A stretch of 64,000 nt of DNA from positions 16,996,001 through 17,060,000 of the forward strand of contig JAWQUS010000032.1 of the NCBI GenBank assembly GCA_036365455.1. The letters are read 5' to 3'. The notes under the pieces are model-generated. The model ran no database searches. It had not been told where the DNA came from and saw only the letters and a program-made list of their open reading frames with translations. Below are positions 33,112 to 44,689 of the stretch, piece by piece. Source of the DNA: Macrosoma leucophasiata. Taxonomy: Eukaryota > Arthropoda > Insecta > Lepidoptera > Hedylidae. Made by a program: the position numbers and the translations under genes. Every line of letters begins with the position of its first letter. The first letter of the stretch is position 1.

Positions 33112-33233
33112 GATTCACAGACTGCACTACGACTTTACTTTCGAGCAAAGTACGCTTCGAACTGTCAAAACAGTTTCTGACAGTTCTAAGCATACTTTGC
33201 TCGAAAGTAAAGTCGTAGTGCAGTCTGTGAATC
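33112..33233. repeat. Near-perfect 122-bp fold-back palindrome
   Basis: Arms of 41 bp (33112-33152 and 33193-33233) are exact complements, beginning GATTCACAGACTGCACTACG. A further 17 bp of each arm pair with two mismatches, leaving a loop of about 6-10 bases. Either a very short MITE or a structured transcript; no neighbouring gene explains it. Confidence 0.93.
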
Positions 33234-33239
33234 CTTCTG

Positions 33240-34575
33240 TAACTTAAAGAAATCTGTTAAAGTTAGTTTTGGCCATTAGCTGGTACCTTTTACGTGTAGT
33301 TGCAAACGAGTAATAGCTGATTAGATTTTTATTTTTCTTAAAATAGATCTGTCTTCTAGTACGTGTTTTAGTGTTCCCTTCAATAATGTATCGCAATTAA
33401 TCATATTTTCTTTGTATTTAAATTGAAAAATAAACTTCTCAATTTTGTCACAGGTTCAATAAAACGCAGTGATTAGATGATTTTCAATACAAAATGTGCT
33501 TATAACCGTCGGATTCCTTTTCGCTAACGAAGGTTAATCTGAAGATTATTTTCGATAATCTTTCGATTACCGTCAAGAGTTTAATCTGTCCCTCCTTTTT
33601 CCCCTTATATCAAATATTTGATACGATATGTACTACTTACCAACTTATTTTTTTTTGATGTGATAAACAAAACTTGTCCTCGTAAAGATGACGTGGCAAC
33701 ACCGGCACGTCAGCTGTCAAGCTGCCAGCGCCACTCACACAGTTCTCATATTGATTGAATTAATCTATCATAGTAATGCTGGCATCAGAACGTAAAAACA
33801 CCAACGCCCACTAGAGAAAAAATTCTATAGAGAGAGAATTTTTCCGCTAACTTAGTGCAGTCATTTAACCCATCAATAGCGGTCAAACCATTCAATCTTC
33901 ACTTCATCACTAGAGATTTATACCACCAGTCATACTAATAATATATTGATTTTTACATTAGTAATGCGAGTGATATATTTAAAGAAAAAAGGAAAGACAA
34001 CATTTTTATTGTAATTTTGTAGAAATTAAATTTGCGGATTTTCTTGCGTATACAACACTTCCAAACCCGTAAATTTAATTTCTACAATGTATGAAGTTCG
34101 CGAAAACCTGCGAAAACGTTATTTTTAATTGCAATGTTTTATTTTTCGCAATAACACAGGGATCGAACCTGCGACCTCTGAACTAGCCCAGCCACTCTTA
34201 TAAAGGTATCTTCAAACTATCTAGAACAAACCAATTGTTCTTAAGGATGTCATAGATTAACGAATTTAAGCCGCAAACACTTATAAGTGTGTCCCGTATC
34301 CTGCCTTCCTGCGGCAGCGAGAAAATCTGCTTTGGAAACAACTTCTCGCATGTTTTTATGATGATACATGAAAGATATGTTTTTTGGGTCTCGTACTTAT
34401 CACAAAAGAAAAAATGGAACTCATATAAGATCACTCGTGCGTTTGTCTTTCACAGCCTGTATCCGACTCGCGCTTGGCTGTTTATTAGAATCCCATTCTA
34501 AGATAACATAGGTAATCACCTAATGTCATAAAAAAAATACATTTAAATTACATTGAAGGTAGCTAAGTGATACCG
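33240..34575. other. No gene seen; small inverted repeat at 34022-34098
   Basis: AT-rich sequence. At 34022-34098 TGTAGAAATTAAATTTGCGG is opposed by CCCGTAAATTTAATTTCTAC A, a MITE-like hairpin. Confidence 0.5.
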
Positions 34576-34582
34576 AAAAGGT

Positions 34583-34735
34583 AAGTGGTGGTAAAATTAT
34601 AGGGCCTTGCATAACCAACTGACCGGAATACGATAATGGTGAGCACTACCATTTAGCGTCAAGTGGGATTTAGGTGATGCGGTGGTGCCTACGCAAACGA
34701 GCTCCGTCACTAGAACTCTACCATCAGTAAAACAT
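34583..34735 (-). repeat. SINE-like family A, diverged 5' half
   Basis: GACCGGAATACGATAATGG through GAACTCTACCATCAGTAAA. A plus-strand tail fragment (GGCTGCAGTCATCACTTAAC) follows at 34895-34955. Confidence 0.8.
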
Positions 34736-35129
34736 TGTGACTCGCCCTAGCTTGACATGATTGCAATTTTTGTTTCGGGTCTGGGTGTTTGTGTATGTGT
34801 TGTATTTGTACAACGGCATCCACGACACAGGTTTATACCTACTGTGGGGCTGTGAGTGTAAGCGTATTTTATTTTATTATTGTTATTTTATTTTGACCTA
34901 TGGTCTTTCGGTGGCTGTCTATAGGCTGCAGTCATCACTTAACATCAATGTGCTGTAAATAGCTCTGCATACCTCATGGAAAAATACAAACGGCAATTTA
35001 TGTTTCAGTATGAACAATTATTGACTTAGTTTTTAAATTAGGTCTATACGCCTCCGTTGCCATGGCAACTGTTACAAGCGTCCTTGTAGTTATTCAAGGG
35101 CGTCTGATTACATTTGCTGGGTTAATTGC

Positions 35130-36545
35130 CAACAATTTGTAAAAAACTGTCGGACTGGAATCATCTTACGATCGACGTTCCGGAGGGTGGTATTTTTTCA
35201 CCTTTGCTGTTCACCATTTTCATAAACGCGCTCTGTACTTTACTTGACTGCTCTTACCACCTCTATGCCGATGATCTATAGATATACTGCCAGACTGATG
35301 TTGATAGTATTGACACTTGCATTGGGAAAATTAATTTTAATTTACAAAAAATAAGCACTTGGTCTAAAAAATTCGGACTGAAAGTTAACCCTAAGAAGTG
35401 TCAGGCCATCGTTATTGGAAGCCCAAGGCAACTAACTAAGTTAATAACCAATTCTATTGCACCTGTCACCTTTGAAGATCAGATAATTCCCTTTTCTCAG
35501 TCTGTAAAGAACCTGGGATTATACATTGATTCCACCCTCAGTTGGAATGTCAAAATTAGCGAAGTTTGTCGTGCAGCATCAAATTCAAATTATTTATTGC
35601 GTTATGTCATATGGATACATAGGTGGTATTGTACAATGACACCCTGTTAGGGTATAGCAACATAATATCGTAATATATATCGTATCATAATATCGTATAA
35701 TAGCATATGCATCGCATAGCTCCCTTAATAGAGTTAGAAACTTCCTTCCCACTCAAATTAAAATACAACTTATTCAGGCACTTGTTTTACCCATAATTGA
35801 TTATGCTGATGTGTGTTATCTGGACCTTAACGAGACATATCTTGACAAACTGGACCGATTAATTAATAATGCTATTCGATTTATCTTTCGTCTGCGCAAA
35901 TTTGATCATGTCTCGACTTACCGGACACAGTTAAAATGGCTTCCCATTCGCCAAAGAAGGCAATTAAGGATTCTTTGTCAACTTTTTTCGATTCTTTTTG
36001 TTAATTCTTCTCCTAATTATCTTCAGCACTTTTTTCAGTACCTTAGCTATTTCACTCTTTAGATCTTAGATCAAACGAGTCCTCTACGCTCTCTATCCCT
36101 CTTCATCGATCCGGCTTCGTCTCCAATTCTTTCGGTGTTCAAGCGGCTCGCTTGTGGAATGCGTTACCAGACACTCTACGTAGGTCTGGTTCTAAACTCA
36201 CCTTTAAAAAAAATCTGAAATCCTATCTTTGTCAATAAACTGCTCCATGTTATCATCATCATATTTATGTATGTATTTGTATATACATGTTTGTATGTAT
36301 ATATATTTGTTCATATCTATGTAAATATATTTTTTTTTCATGTATTTTGTAACTAAATGGTAACTATTTGTTTTAGTATTTATCATGTATCTCTAGTATT
36401 CTTATTATTTTTACGTCTATGGTTTCCCATGTTTGCTGTGTCTGTAAACTGCGAATGGTTTAGCTGGTAGAGAGCGCTTTTAGCATCAAGCTCGCCATTT
36501 GTACCAATATCATGTATGTATTGTGTGACAATAAAGAGTTAATAA
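35130..36545 (+). mobile_element. LINE with reverse transcriptase, 5'-truncated and inactivated
   Basis: Reads VPEGGIFSPLLFTIFINALC, then YHLYADDL followed by a stop and IYCQT. The C-terminal part (35811-36062) has RLRKFDHVSTYRTQLKWLPI, close to the equivalent part of the LINE at 15 kb. About 130 bp at 35575-35705 (repeated ATATCGTA words) interrupt the frame. It ends at CAATAAAGAGTTAATAAAT. Confidence 0.85.
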
Positions 36546-36946
36546 ATAAATTTGTTTTGTCGTATTAGCACAGTCTAAAGAAAACGAATGTGTCAATTAC
36601 CTACAGTCATCCAACGAACGTGTAATGTCAGAGCAATCGTGCGGGGCGTGCGACGCGAGGGACGGAGGGGGCGGTACCAAGTAGAACATACAAAAACTGT
36701 CATCTACTTGGTACTTAGCGATAAGGGGTGCAAGATTTAAAATTTCTTTTACTAAGTTTTTGGAAAGATGATAGTGAAAAATTTTGTGTTAACTTTACTG
36801 TTAATATTATATTCTAATTTTCATTTATTAATAATGTGTTATATTTTACACTTTATGTACATGATTACTTCACTTAAAACGAAAAATATTTGAAAAAGCA
36901 CTAAATATTTTTTTTGTTTGTATGTATTTGATATTCGGATTATATA

Positions 36947-38632
36947 GAAATAGAAATAGAAAATATTTTTATTTCGAATAGATCTTTACAGATACTTTCA
37001 AAACGTCAATAAACCATAAACTACCTAGAGCGAATAACCATTACATATAGTAAAAGCAAAATCATATATTAATAGTAAATTAAAAATTAGAATTTAAACT
37101 ACTTGATTAAAACATAATAATCATAAAAAAATTCAATTCCTTCAATTATAATAAATGAAGAAAAAGAAAAACTTATTCGTCAAGATCAATGTTATTCACT
37201 TAGCAGAGTTCCAAGTGCAGTCACTACTGAGAAGAACTCCGCTACCCAACAAACTCAGTAAGAGCTCTTTTAAATGAGAGCTTAAATCTAGTACAGATTA
37301 TCGTGAAAAATCAAATAATGTCAACGTCCATAGCATAGATGCAAATAAACTGCTATCTACTAAATGTGATGTAGCCCCTGCAAACCAGAACAGACCAGTC
37401 CCCACCAACAGCACCCGTTCACGAGTATGACGCATGTGACAGCCATTGCCCTCCTCGAGCATTTTAGAGGGAAGTGAGCAACCCGCCACACGACGCCGCC
37501 AAAGGCAAAGACATTTAAGCGTACATAACTGTTCCGGATATGCGTACGGCAAAATAAAAGATGGAATTCATTTTCAGCCAGGGTATTCACATTATTGAAC
37601 CCTTAACAATAGTAGATACTAATTACTGAATACACGAAATCACAGTATCACGAAATAGCCTGGCAGCGATCGCTATAATCCCAAGACGTATTATCATTAA
37701 GATAATCATAGGTCTTATAGTAATTACATTTATATAAACGTTCTTTCATTACTTTCTTAAATTTATTGATTGATAGACTTTGAACGTTTTTGGGGATTTG
37801 ATTAAAGAACCGTACACATTGACCTCTAAAAGAATTACTGACCCTATTCAGCCGCGTTGCATGCATGGACAATTTGTATTTGTTCCTAGTATTTATACTG
37901 TGATTGTTACCTATTGTAGGAAACTCATTAATGTTTTTACGGACATATAATACATTTTCATAAATGCATTGCGAAGCTACAGTCAGAATATTTATTTCTT
38001 TAAATTTATCTCTAAGAGATACCCTCGGACTCAACCCGTAGATAGCCCGGACAGCTCTCTTTTGCAGTACAAAAATAGTGTTGATGTCGGCGGAATTTCC
38101 CCATAGCAAAATGCCATAGGACATTATACTGTGAAAATAACTAAAATAAACAAGGCGAGCCGTCTCGACGTCTGTTAATAGTCTAATCTTTTTCACAGCA
38201 AATGCTGCCGAGCTAAGTCTATTAGCTAATTTGGCAATATGGGGACCCCATTGCAATTTAGCATCCACGGTAATGCCAAGAAATACCGTGGACTCTACGA
38301 TCTCCAATACTTCCTCATTTATCTTAACATTGGTTTCAATCTGTTTTACGTTAGGAGTAGTAAATTTAATACATTTTGTCTTACTGCTATTTAACGAAAG
38401 GTTATTGGCGCTAAACCAATGTACTATATTAGAGAGAGTATTGTTTACACAGTCAAAATCTACCTCCTGTCTTTTAATTTTGAACACTAAAGAAGTATCA
38501 TCAGCAAACAATACCATCTCTTGGCCGTCATTGATAATGTAGGGTAAGTCAATAATATAGACTAAGAAAAGAAATGGCCCTAAAATAGAACCCTGTGGAC
38601 CCCCATATCCATTGAAGTCTCGGGAGATCTAG
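36947..38632 (-). mobile_element. LINE family B, 5'-truncated, with reverse transcriptase ORF
   Basis: Limits come from comparison with the empty site near 24150. From 38617 the minus strand reads GGPQGSILGPFLFLVYIIDL, then LFADDTSLVF (catalytic ADD), a thumb region, and LLWGNSADINTIFVLQKRAV, to the stop at 37648. About 690 bp of 3' untranslated sequence follows, ending in a (TATTTC)n tail at 36949-36965. The ORF is open for over 310 codons, suggesting a fairly young insertion. Solo 3' ends: 7330 and 55262 (minus), 19783 (plus). Confidence 0.9.
37648..38517 (-). CDS. Reverse transcriptase, C-terminal part (LINE family B)
   Basis: The 289 codons from the first Met hold FADDTSLVFKIKRQEVDF (palm, catalytic Asp pair), FLGITVDAKLQWGPHIAKLA and a C-terminal domain with NKYKLSMHATRLNRVSNSF and FFNQIPKNVQ. 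The frame continues upstream to about 38617 without a Met, so this is the truncated end of a larger protein, not a native start. Confidence 0.85.
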   Translation of the reverse strand: MVLFADDTSLVFKIKRQEVDFDCVNNTLSNIVHWFSANNLSLNSSKTKCIKFTTPNVKQIETNVKINEEVLEIVESTVFLGITVDAKLQWGPHIAKLANRLSSAAFAVKKIRLLTDVETARLVYFSYFHSIMSYGILLWGNSADINTIFVLQKRAVRAIYGLSPRVSLRDKFKEINILTVASQCIYENVLYVRKNINEFPTIGNNHSINTRNKYKLSMHATRLNRVSNSFRGQCVRFFNQIPKNVQSLSINKFKKVMKERLYKCNYYKTYDYLNDNTSWDYSDRCQAIS

Positions 38633-39124
38633 AGATATTGGACGGAGTTAAAAACGTATGGATGAATATTAGGATCGGTACATTACAATAGTTAGAATTC
38701 TGGCGTACTGATAGACCGCCTAACTGGAATACTGGCAGATTGATGATAGACTGGTAAATTGTTGATAGGATGAGATATTTATAGTTTGATAGATATATCA
38801 ATTTTCTGGAGGCTTCCCAGTACCTCAAAGATTGGTAAAAGTGCCCGGATATATGTCAATAGGCTCGCCGCCTGTTACATCGAATCGAATCGAGGATGTA
38901 TGCATGAATCCATTTACCTCTACCTACCCCTTAGAGGATTACAGGCGTGATGTTTTTAGGATTTTTATATATGTTCAACGTAAACTGATACCTTACAAAC
39001 AATGTAAATAAAAACCAAAAATGTGACAACCTCAATGAATTTGCGTTTTTATGGGTGAAGGCGCATATTGTAAAACTTCAAAGGCGATAAACTACTGTAT
39101 GTACTTATACTGTGGTATTAGTTA

Positions 39125-39395
39125 CTAGCTGACCCGGCAAACTTCGTATTGCCTCACAATGAAATAATGTGTCAAAGGTTTGATAGATACGGACAATTTG
39201 TATAGGAAAATGAAATTAAATGTAGAGATTCCCGTGGGAATTAGTGATTTTCCCGCAGTAAAAAGTAGCCTAAATGTTGGCCTGGCTTAGTATCAATACA
39301 CCACAAAAAGTTTCATTCGAATCCTTCTAGCATCGGAGATTAGCCTGGACAAAGGGACAAACAGACAGACAAAAAAATTAAAAATAATTGAAAAG
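39125..39395 (+). repeat. Dispersed repeat with (ACAG)n tail
   Basis: CTGACCCGGCAAACTTCGTA to GGACAAACAGACAGACAA; same family as 31497-31965. Confidence 0.8.
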
Positions 39396-39510
39396 TGTTT
39401 CTATACTATTTTAACATCGCCTCCAATTGGTTTTTTGTAAATGGAAAAAGTTTCTTCGCTTTTTTTAAGATAGTTCAAAACATTTTTTAATATAGTTTAT
39501 TTAAATTAAA

Positions 39511-40545
39511 CTAAAGTATGTATGTACCATTTTGTTCGATAACCTTTTGCCATCTTGTAGGTAGGGACATGATCCCATTGCTATAAAAATTTTGGGACTT
39601 CTCATCAAAATACCGCGACAAGTGGATTTGGCAGTCCTCTCGTGATGTTAACCTAACATTGCATAAAGAATTATGAAGAGACCGAAACATGTGGAAATCT
39701 GAAGGTGCAAGGTCAGGACTATACGGCGGATGCATTAACACCTCCCAGCCAAACTCTCTTAATTTTTGCTGAGTGGCTATAGATGTGTGAGGTCTAGCGT
39801 TATCATGATGAAACACCACATCCCTTCTGTTGATCAATTCCGGCCGCTTTCTCTCAACTTCTTGCTTTAATCTCATCAGTTGTTCGTAGTAGAGTTCAGG
39901 AACGATAGTCCTGCCAGGTAGTAATAGCTCATAATGAATAATGCCCTTCCAATTCCACCACACACACAACATCACCTTATTGCGAGTTAACCCGGGTTTC
40001 GCCACAGTCTGTGAAGCCTGACCGGCCTTTGACCACGACCTTTTTCGCACGTTCTTGTCGTACGTAATCCACTTTTCATCACCATATATCAGCTTCTTCA
40101 AAAATGATTCGGTTTCATTACGTCGTAATAAAGAATCACAAATGAGTACACGGTTCATTAGGTTTCTTTCAGTGAGCTCGTGAGGTACCCAAATATCGAG
40201 CTTTTTTTTGTACCCAGCTTTTTTCAAATGCGCCAAAACTGTTTTGTGATCAATTCTCAGTTCTTCAGCTACGTCGTAACTACTGATATGTCGATCTTGC
40301 TCCACTTTTTCAAAAATGGCATCCATTTTATCCGTAATAGGGCGACCAGAGCGAGGTGCATCTTTGACATCAAAATTTCCGGATTGAAAACGCTTAATCC
40401 AAATTTGTGCTACTCTCACAGACACTGAACTAGGTACATACACTAGGTAAACATCGCAAATTTTTTTCGCGGCTTGCGTTGCATTTTTACCTTTTTTGCA
40501 GTAAAATTTTAAAATGTATCGAATTTCTTCATTAGATTCACTCAT
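39511..40545 (-). CDS. mariner transposase, apparently intact (344 aa)
   Basis: The uninterrupted 344-residue frame is the usual mariner length. The N-terminal paired-like DNA-binding half has KNATQAAKKICDVY and DAPRSGRPITD; the linker motif WVPHELTE is near residue 125. The DD34D catalytic residues appear in GDEKWITYDK, HHDNARPHTS and YSPDLAPSDFH. Mariners cut and paste DNA at TA sites. Terminal inverted repeats could not be identified by eye in about 120 bp on either side, so whether the whole element can move is unknown. Long open frames in mariners often point to a recent arrival. Confidence 0.95.
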   Translation of the reverse strand: MSESNEEIRYILKFYCKKGKNATQAAKKICDVYLVYVPSSVSVRVAQIWIKRFQSGNFDVKDAPRSGRPITDKMDAIFEKVEQDRHISSYDVAEELRIDHKTVLAHLKKAGYKKKLDIWVPHELTERNLMNRVLICDSLLRRNETESFLKKLIYGDEKWITYDKNVRKRSWSKAGQASQTVAKPGLTRNKVMLCVWWNWKGIIHYELLLPGRTIVPELYYEQLMRLKQEVERKRPELINRRDVVFHHDNARPHTSIATQQKLREFGWEVLMHPPYSPDLAPSDFHMFRSLHNSLCNVRLTSREDCQIHLSRYFDEKSQNFYSNGIMSLPTRWQKVIEQNGTYIL

Positions 40546-40559
40546 CTTGACAGTACGAA

Positions 40560-41062
40560 AACCAAATGAAAATCACACATTTGCCTAATTTTAATTTGGA
40601 ATTATGTTCTTTAAAATTTTAACTTTCAATGATACCAAAACCAGCCAGATACAAATACTACAGCCAAAGAGATTTTATTACAAGTTCATACATACTATAA
40701 TGCGAAAAGACTTTTTCCCCAACCAGATGAGTAGATATTATATTAAATTTATAATTGAAATATGGATCGAATGAAAACACTTTATCATGGCTGCAATGTC
40801 GAGCTAAAAATTTACTACGCAACCGGTCGACTCTGCCAATATCCATTCATATATTTATTTTCTTGGTAATCTTTTAGTGCGTTATTTTCCGCGATGTTTT
40901 TCCTGTGTTGCGCAATTCTTATGTGACGCTTATGAATATTCGTATAATCATCATCGTAACACTCGGAAGATGTCCACTTCCGCATCAAAGCCTCCCCATA
41001 AGGGGGATATAATCGCCACGCTTGGCATGCGGCTTGGCGATCGCAATGGCGGTAGTTTACCT
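40560..41062. other. No gene seen upstream of mariner
   Basis: May contain the transposon's outer end; otherwise unclassified AT-rich sequence. Confidence 0.4.
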
Positions 41063-41065
41063 ACT

Positions 41066-41338
41066 TACTTTTTTTTATGCAATGGAAGTGGCAAACAAGC
41101 AAGCAGTTCACATTGATGTTAAGTGATGACTGCAGCCTATAGACACCCACACAATGAACAGAGGTCAAAATGCAGATGTGCTGCCACTCCTGAGGCATTA
41201 GGTGTTATGCCTCTGTGCCGGAAATTACAGGGCCGTACGTTACCACCTGACCGGAACACTACCATTTAGCGGCAAGTATATTAGGTAATGCGGTGGTGCC
41301 TACGCCCGCGCGCTCCTTCACTGGAGCTCTACCACCAG
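41066..41338 (-). repeat. SINE-like family A
   Basis: T run, then AAGTGGCAAACAAGCAAGCA to GAGCTCTACCACCAGT. Confidence 0.9.
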
Positions 41339-41340
41339 TA

Positions 41341-41620
41341 GTTTTATGTAATGAAAGTGGTAAACAAGCATGCATTTTACATTGATGTTAAGTGATTGCA
41401 GCCTATAGACACCCACACAAAGACCTAGGTCAAAATGTAGATGCGTTACCACTCCTGAGGCCTAACGTGTTATGCCTCTGTGCCGGATATTACAGGGCCG
41501 TACATTATCATCTGACCTGATAGTGCTGAACACTACCATTTAGCGGCAAGTATATTAGATTATGCGGTGCTGCCTACGCCCACGAACGCCGTCACTGGAG
41601 CTCTACCACCAGTAAAAACC
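41341..41620 (-). repeat. SINE-like family A, second copy head-to-tail
   Basis: Begins immediately after the first copy's end (TTTTATGTAATGAAAGTGGT) and ends CTCTACCACCAGTAAA. Confidence 0.9.
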
Positions 41621-41665
41621 TACTGCCGCCCCATTGGAATAGTATGTGCTATGTATAGCTGTGGG

Positions 41666-42140
41666 GTCGTCACGTCCCGACGCCTTCAATGCCGGATTAG
41701 CTTGTAACTCTTATAAGCAATTGCTTAATTAATTTGCTAATAAGCTAAACCGGCACTGGGTTTCAGTACCTAATATGTTTCTTGTTGTACCTATTGCCTG
41801 TATAATAAAAAGAGTTTTAAATTCAATATTAATAAAGCAGATAACATTATATTTTTAAACAATTCGTTTTCTCTTTGAGTAGCAAAATTTTAATCTAAAA
41901 TATGTCACACAAAGTACAAAGTTAAGGGTCGTCATTTCCCGACACCCTCAATGCCGGATTAGCTTGTAACTCTTATAAGCAATTGCTTAATATGCTAATA
42001 AGCTAAACCGGCACTGGTTTTCAGTACCTTATATGTTTCTTGTTATATTGCCTGTATAATGAAAAGAGTTCAATATTAATAAAGCCGATAACATTATATT
42101 TTTAAACAAGTCATTTTCTTTTTGAGTAGCAAAATGTCCA
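41666..42140. repeat. 262-bp tandem duplication carrying a small MITE
   Basis: GCCGGATTAGCTTGTAACTC starts at 41691 and 41953. Each unit has a hairpin element of about 70 bp, from CAATGCCGGATTAGCTT to AAGCTAAACCGGCACTG, resembling a shrunken version of the CAGTGCCGG-ended hAT MITEs. The units differ by scattered small indels. Confidence 0.9.
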
Positions 42141-42144
42141 ATAT

Positions 42145-43190
42145 ATCCCTACGCTTACTTTTCCTAAACTTTGTAGATAAAATAGGTAAAGTAGGTCCGT
42201 AGAATTTAAGCATTTTTCATCAATAAGCACAGAATATTATATGTAAATTTCTTCCGGAAGGAATGTACTTAGTACTTACTTCGTTCGAACACGAGGTAAG
42301 TCGTCCGATTATTCAGAGTGGCTATTTGCACGATTTATGATATAAAAGAAGTCGGTTAATGAATATGAAAACAAATGCCTAACATATTTTGCACTTACGG
42401 CATGATATTGTGTAATCCATATGTAATTTAAGTTGTCAAGACAAACAATAGATTCCATGATTGGGGTGCGGTAAATTGCTTCAAGTTAAATTTACCGCAC
42501 CCTATAAAAATCCACCCCAATTTCATTTCTTATGTAATTATTAAGTGTCGCAATTATTCAAGCTGAACATAGCTACGTCCATTACCATTTTAACGTTTTA
42601 AAAAATATATATTTTTTAAGACAACGTAGCTTAGGGGTTTTTTGAAGGTTCAGACGATCATTTGTATTGTTGAGTCATTGGGTTTTTTTCTTGGGGTTTT
42701 TTTTTAATTGTATACTAACGTTAGCTGTTCGGTGCTGGCCGGTGAATGGCGTCCATCGTCCCGCACACTGCCCAGCACCCCATCGGGACAACTCATGCAA
42801 CACAGTAAACACGCACCGGCACACAGAAAATACCCTTGAAAATTACAACACTATAACATTATTGACACAACACTATTATTTATAACGATAACTGGAATGT
42901 GGATTCGCGTAAGGATTATTTTTAAGTGTACGCGAGGCGCGCTACTCGAGGCATCGCCATGTTGATTTAGGGGAGCGATTCGCGCGCGCGCCAAACGAAC
43001 GTCTGCGTTGCCTGTGGTTTTGGTCACCCTGGTTGTCGGGTAATTTTAAAATGGTGGCTTCAACTTAAGAATTATCCATTTGAGTGCGCCACTGAATCTG
43101 GAATCATCAGTTCAATTCGATCGGGCGGACAGTAAGATGTTGGGTTGGTCCTGTGAAAGCTCAGTAGCGGAGCCAAATTAAGCTAAGACT
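42145..43190. other. No gene seen; hairpin at 42463-42520
   Basis: GGGGTGCGGTAAATT is opposed by AATTTACCGCACCC about 15 bases later. A patch at 42900-43000 is GC-rich (GGGAGCGATTCGCGCGCGCG). No exon recognised. Confidence 0.5.
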
Positions 43191-43234
43191 TAAGTTGTTA
43201 TGTCTCTATGATAGTAGGCTATTACGGGGCCATA

Positions 43235-43350
43235 TATTACCATCTTAGCGGAACATGATAGTGCTGAACACTACCATTTGGTGGCAGATTAGGTAAAGCG
43301 GTGGTGCATACGCCCTAGAGCTCCTACACTGGAACTCTACCACCAGTAAA
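43235..43350 (-). repeat. SINE-like family A, diverged 5' half
   Basis: GCGGAACATGATAGTGCTGA to GGAACTCTACCACCAGTAAA. Confidence 0.8.
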
Positions 43351-43607
43351 TTCCCAATAAAACCAGGTTCCTTTGGATGTCTACATAAAAACTGATAGAA
43401 AGATTCTTGAATACTTCTGAAGTTTAAATTATTTTGCCTCAGTGCCGGCAATTACGCAGCCAAAGGTTTTCCTACTTACCAACCCTGAGTACTAAGTTGT
43501 TAAGTCTCTATGATACTTTAAATAAAATAATATTTAAACAATATTTTAAACTATTCTTCATTCATTTCTTTTATTTAACTGCCTCAGTAGTCTAATGGAA
43601 GCAAGGT

Positions 43608-43842
43608 TTTTCTGGTGGTAGAGCTACAGTGACCTACTTAACCTACTTGCTGCTAAATGGTAATGGTCAGCACTATCGAGTTCTGGTCAGGTGGTAATAA
43701 TGTACGGCCCTGTGATTTCCGGCACAGAGGCATAATACCTCGGGAGTGGCAATGCATCTTCATTGAAATCTCTGATTTTATTTACTTAGCATCAATGTGA
43801 ACTGTATGTTTATTTGCCACTTCGCGACACAAAAAAAAGCAA
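43608..43842 (+). repeat. SINE-like family A, diverged
   Basis: TTTCTGGTGGTAGAGCTACA to TTTGCCACTTCGCGACAC and A run, with internal deletions. Confidence 0.8.
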
Positions 43843-43861
43843 GCTTCTACTATCAAGTTTG

Positions 43862-44032
43862 AGTAATGGTTTTTCTATGTTCTGGAAATTTCTTACTGCC
43901 ACCGGAGTTGGAGTTTGGCACTGTGTTCGGAGAAGTCAATAGGCAGGTCCTATTACATTGAATAAACGCATGTAATATGTTTGAATGCATTCGTGTACCT
44001 TTGCCTACCCTCTCGAGTACAGACGTGAAGTT
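43862..44032 (+). repeat. tRNA-derived SINE (family D) fragment
   Basis: GGAGTTGGAGTTTGGCAC through GTACCTTTGCCTACCCTCTC; lacks the tRNA-like head. Confidence 0.7.
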
Positions 44033-44429
44033 ACATTCAAATCGTATTTTAAAATCTTATAAAAAAGATTTAGGGAGTCAAGACATCTAATCCAGCAACC
44101 CACGCACGCATGCGCGCCATAACCACTGCAATACGACGCCGTACACCCATAGTCCTATTTTTACATTTCTTTGTGATCTGACGTCAAAGAGTGACGACAT
44201 TCATGTGGCGCTTAACATTTTATTATTTACGAAATGTACCCGCTTCGGCGTCTTGACACAAAGTTAACCACTTGACACAGTTGGCTTTCAGTGACGGTAT
44301 TGATGGTCAAGGCATTTCTAGGTGTAAATCGTAGTTTACGGGTTGGGGGTTAAGTGTCATTCGGGTTTTTCATTTTCAGGACAAGTTGAGTGTTGCTCTC
44401 AGAGTTTGGTGACGTGTCAGTAAACGTGT

Positions 44430-44680
44430 CAGGGCGTAGGCACCACCGCATTACCTAATATACTTGCCGCTAAATGGTAGTGTTCAGCACTATCGTGTTC
44501 CGGTCAGGTGGTAATATACGGCCCTGTAATTTCCGACACAGAGGCATTACACCTTAGGCCTCAGGAGTAGTAACGCATCTGTATTTTGACCTTGGTCTTT
44601 GTGTAAGTGTTTATAGGCTGCAGTCATCATTTAACATCAATGTGATCAATTGTTTGCCACTTACCATTACATATAAAAAG
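44430..44680 (+). repeat. SINE-like family A
   Basis: GGGCGTAGGCACCACCGCAT to CCACTTACCATTACATAT plus A run. Confidence 0.9.
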
Positions 44681-44689
44681 AAGGAAATT

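Larger units (their letters stand above)
36568..38918. repeat. Dispersed segment (copy of 23784-24430) holding a LINE
   Basis: 36568-36945 and 38633-38918 match 23784-24165 and 24150-24430 in order and orientation; the 1.7 kb between is the family B LINE. Confidence 0.9.

Noticed and set aside
37298..37590. Two minus-strand ORFs of 76-84 codons
   Set aside because: They lie in the 3' untranslated part of LINE family B, which recurs elsewhere without conservation of these frames.
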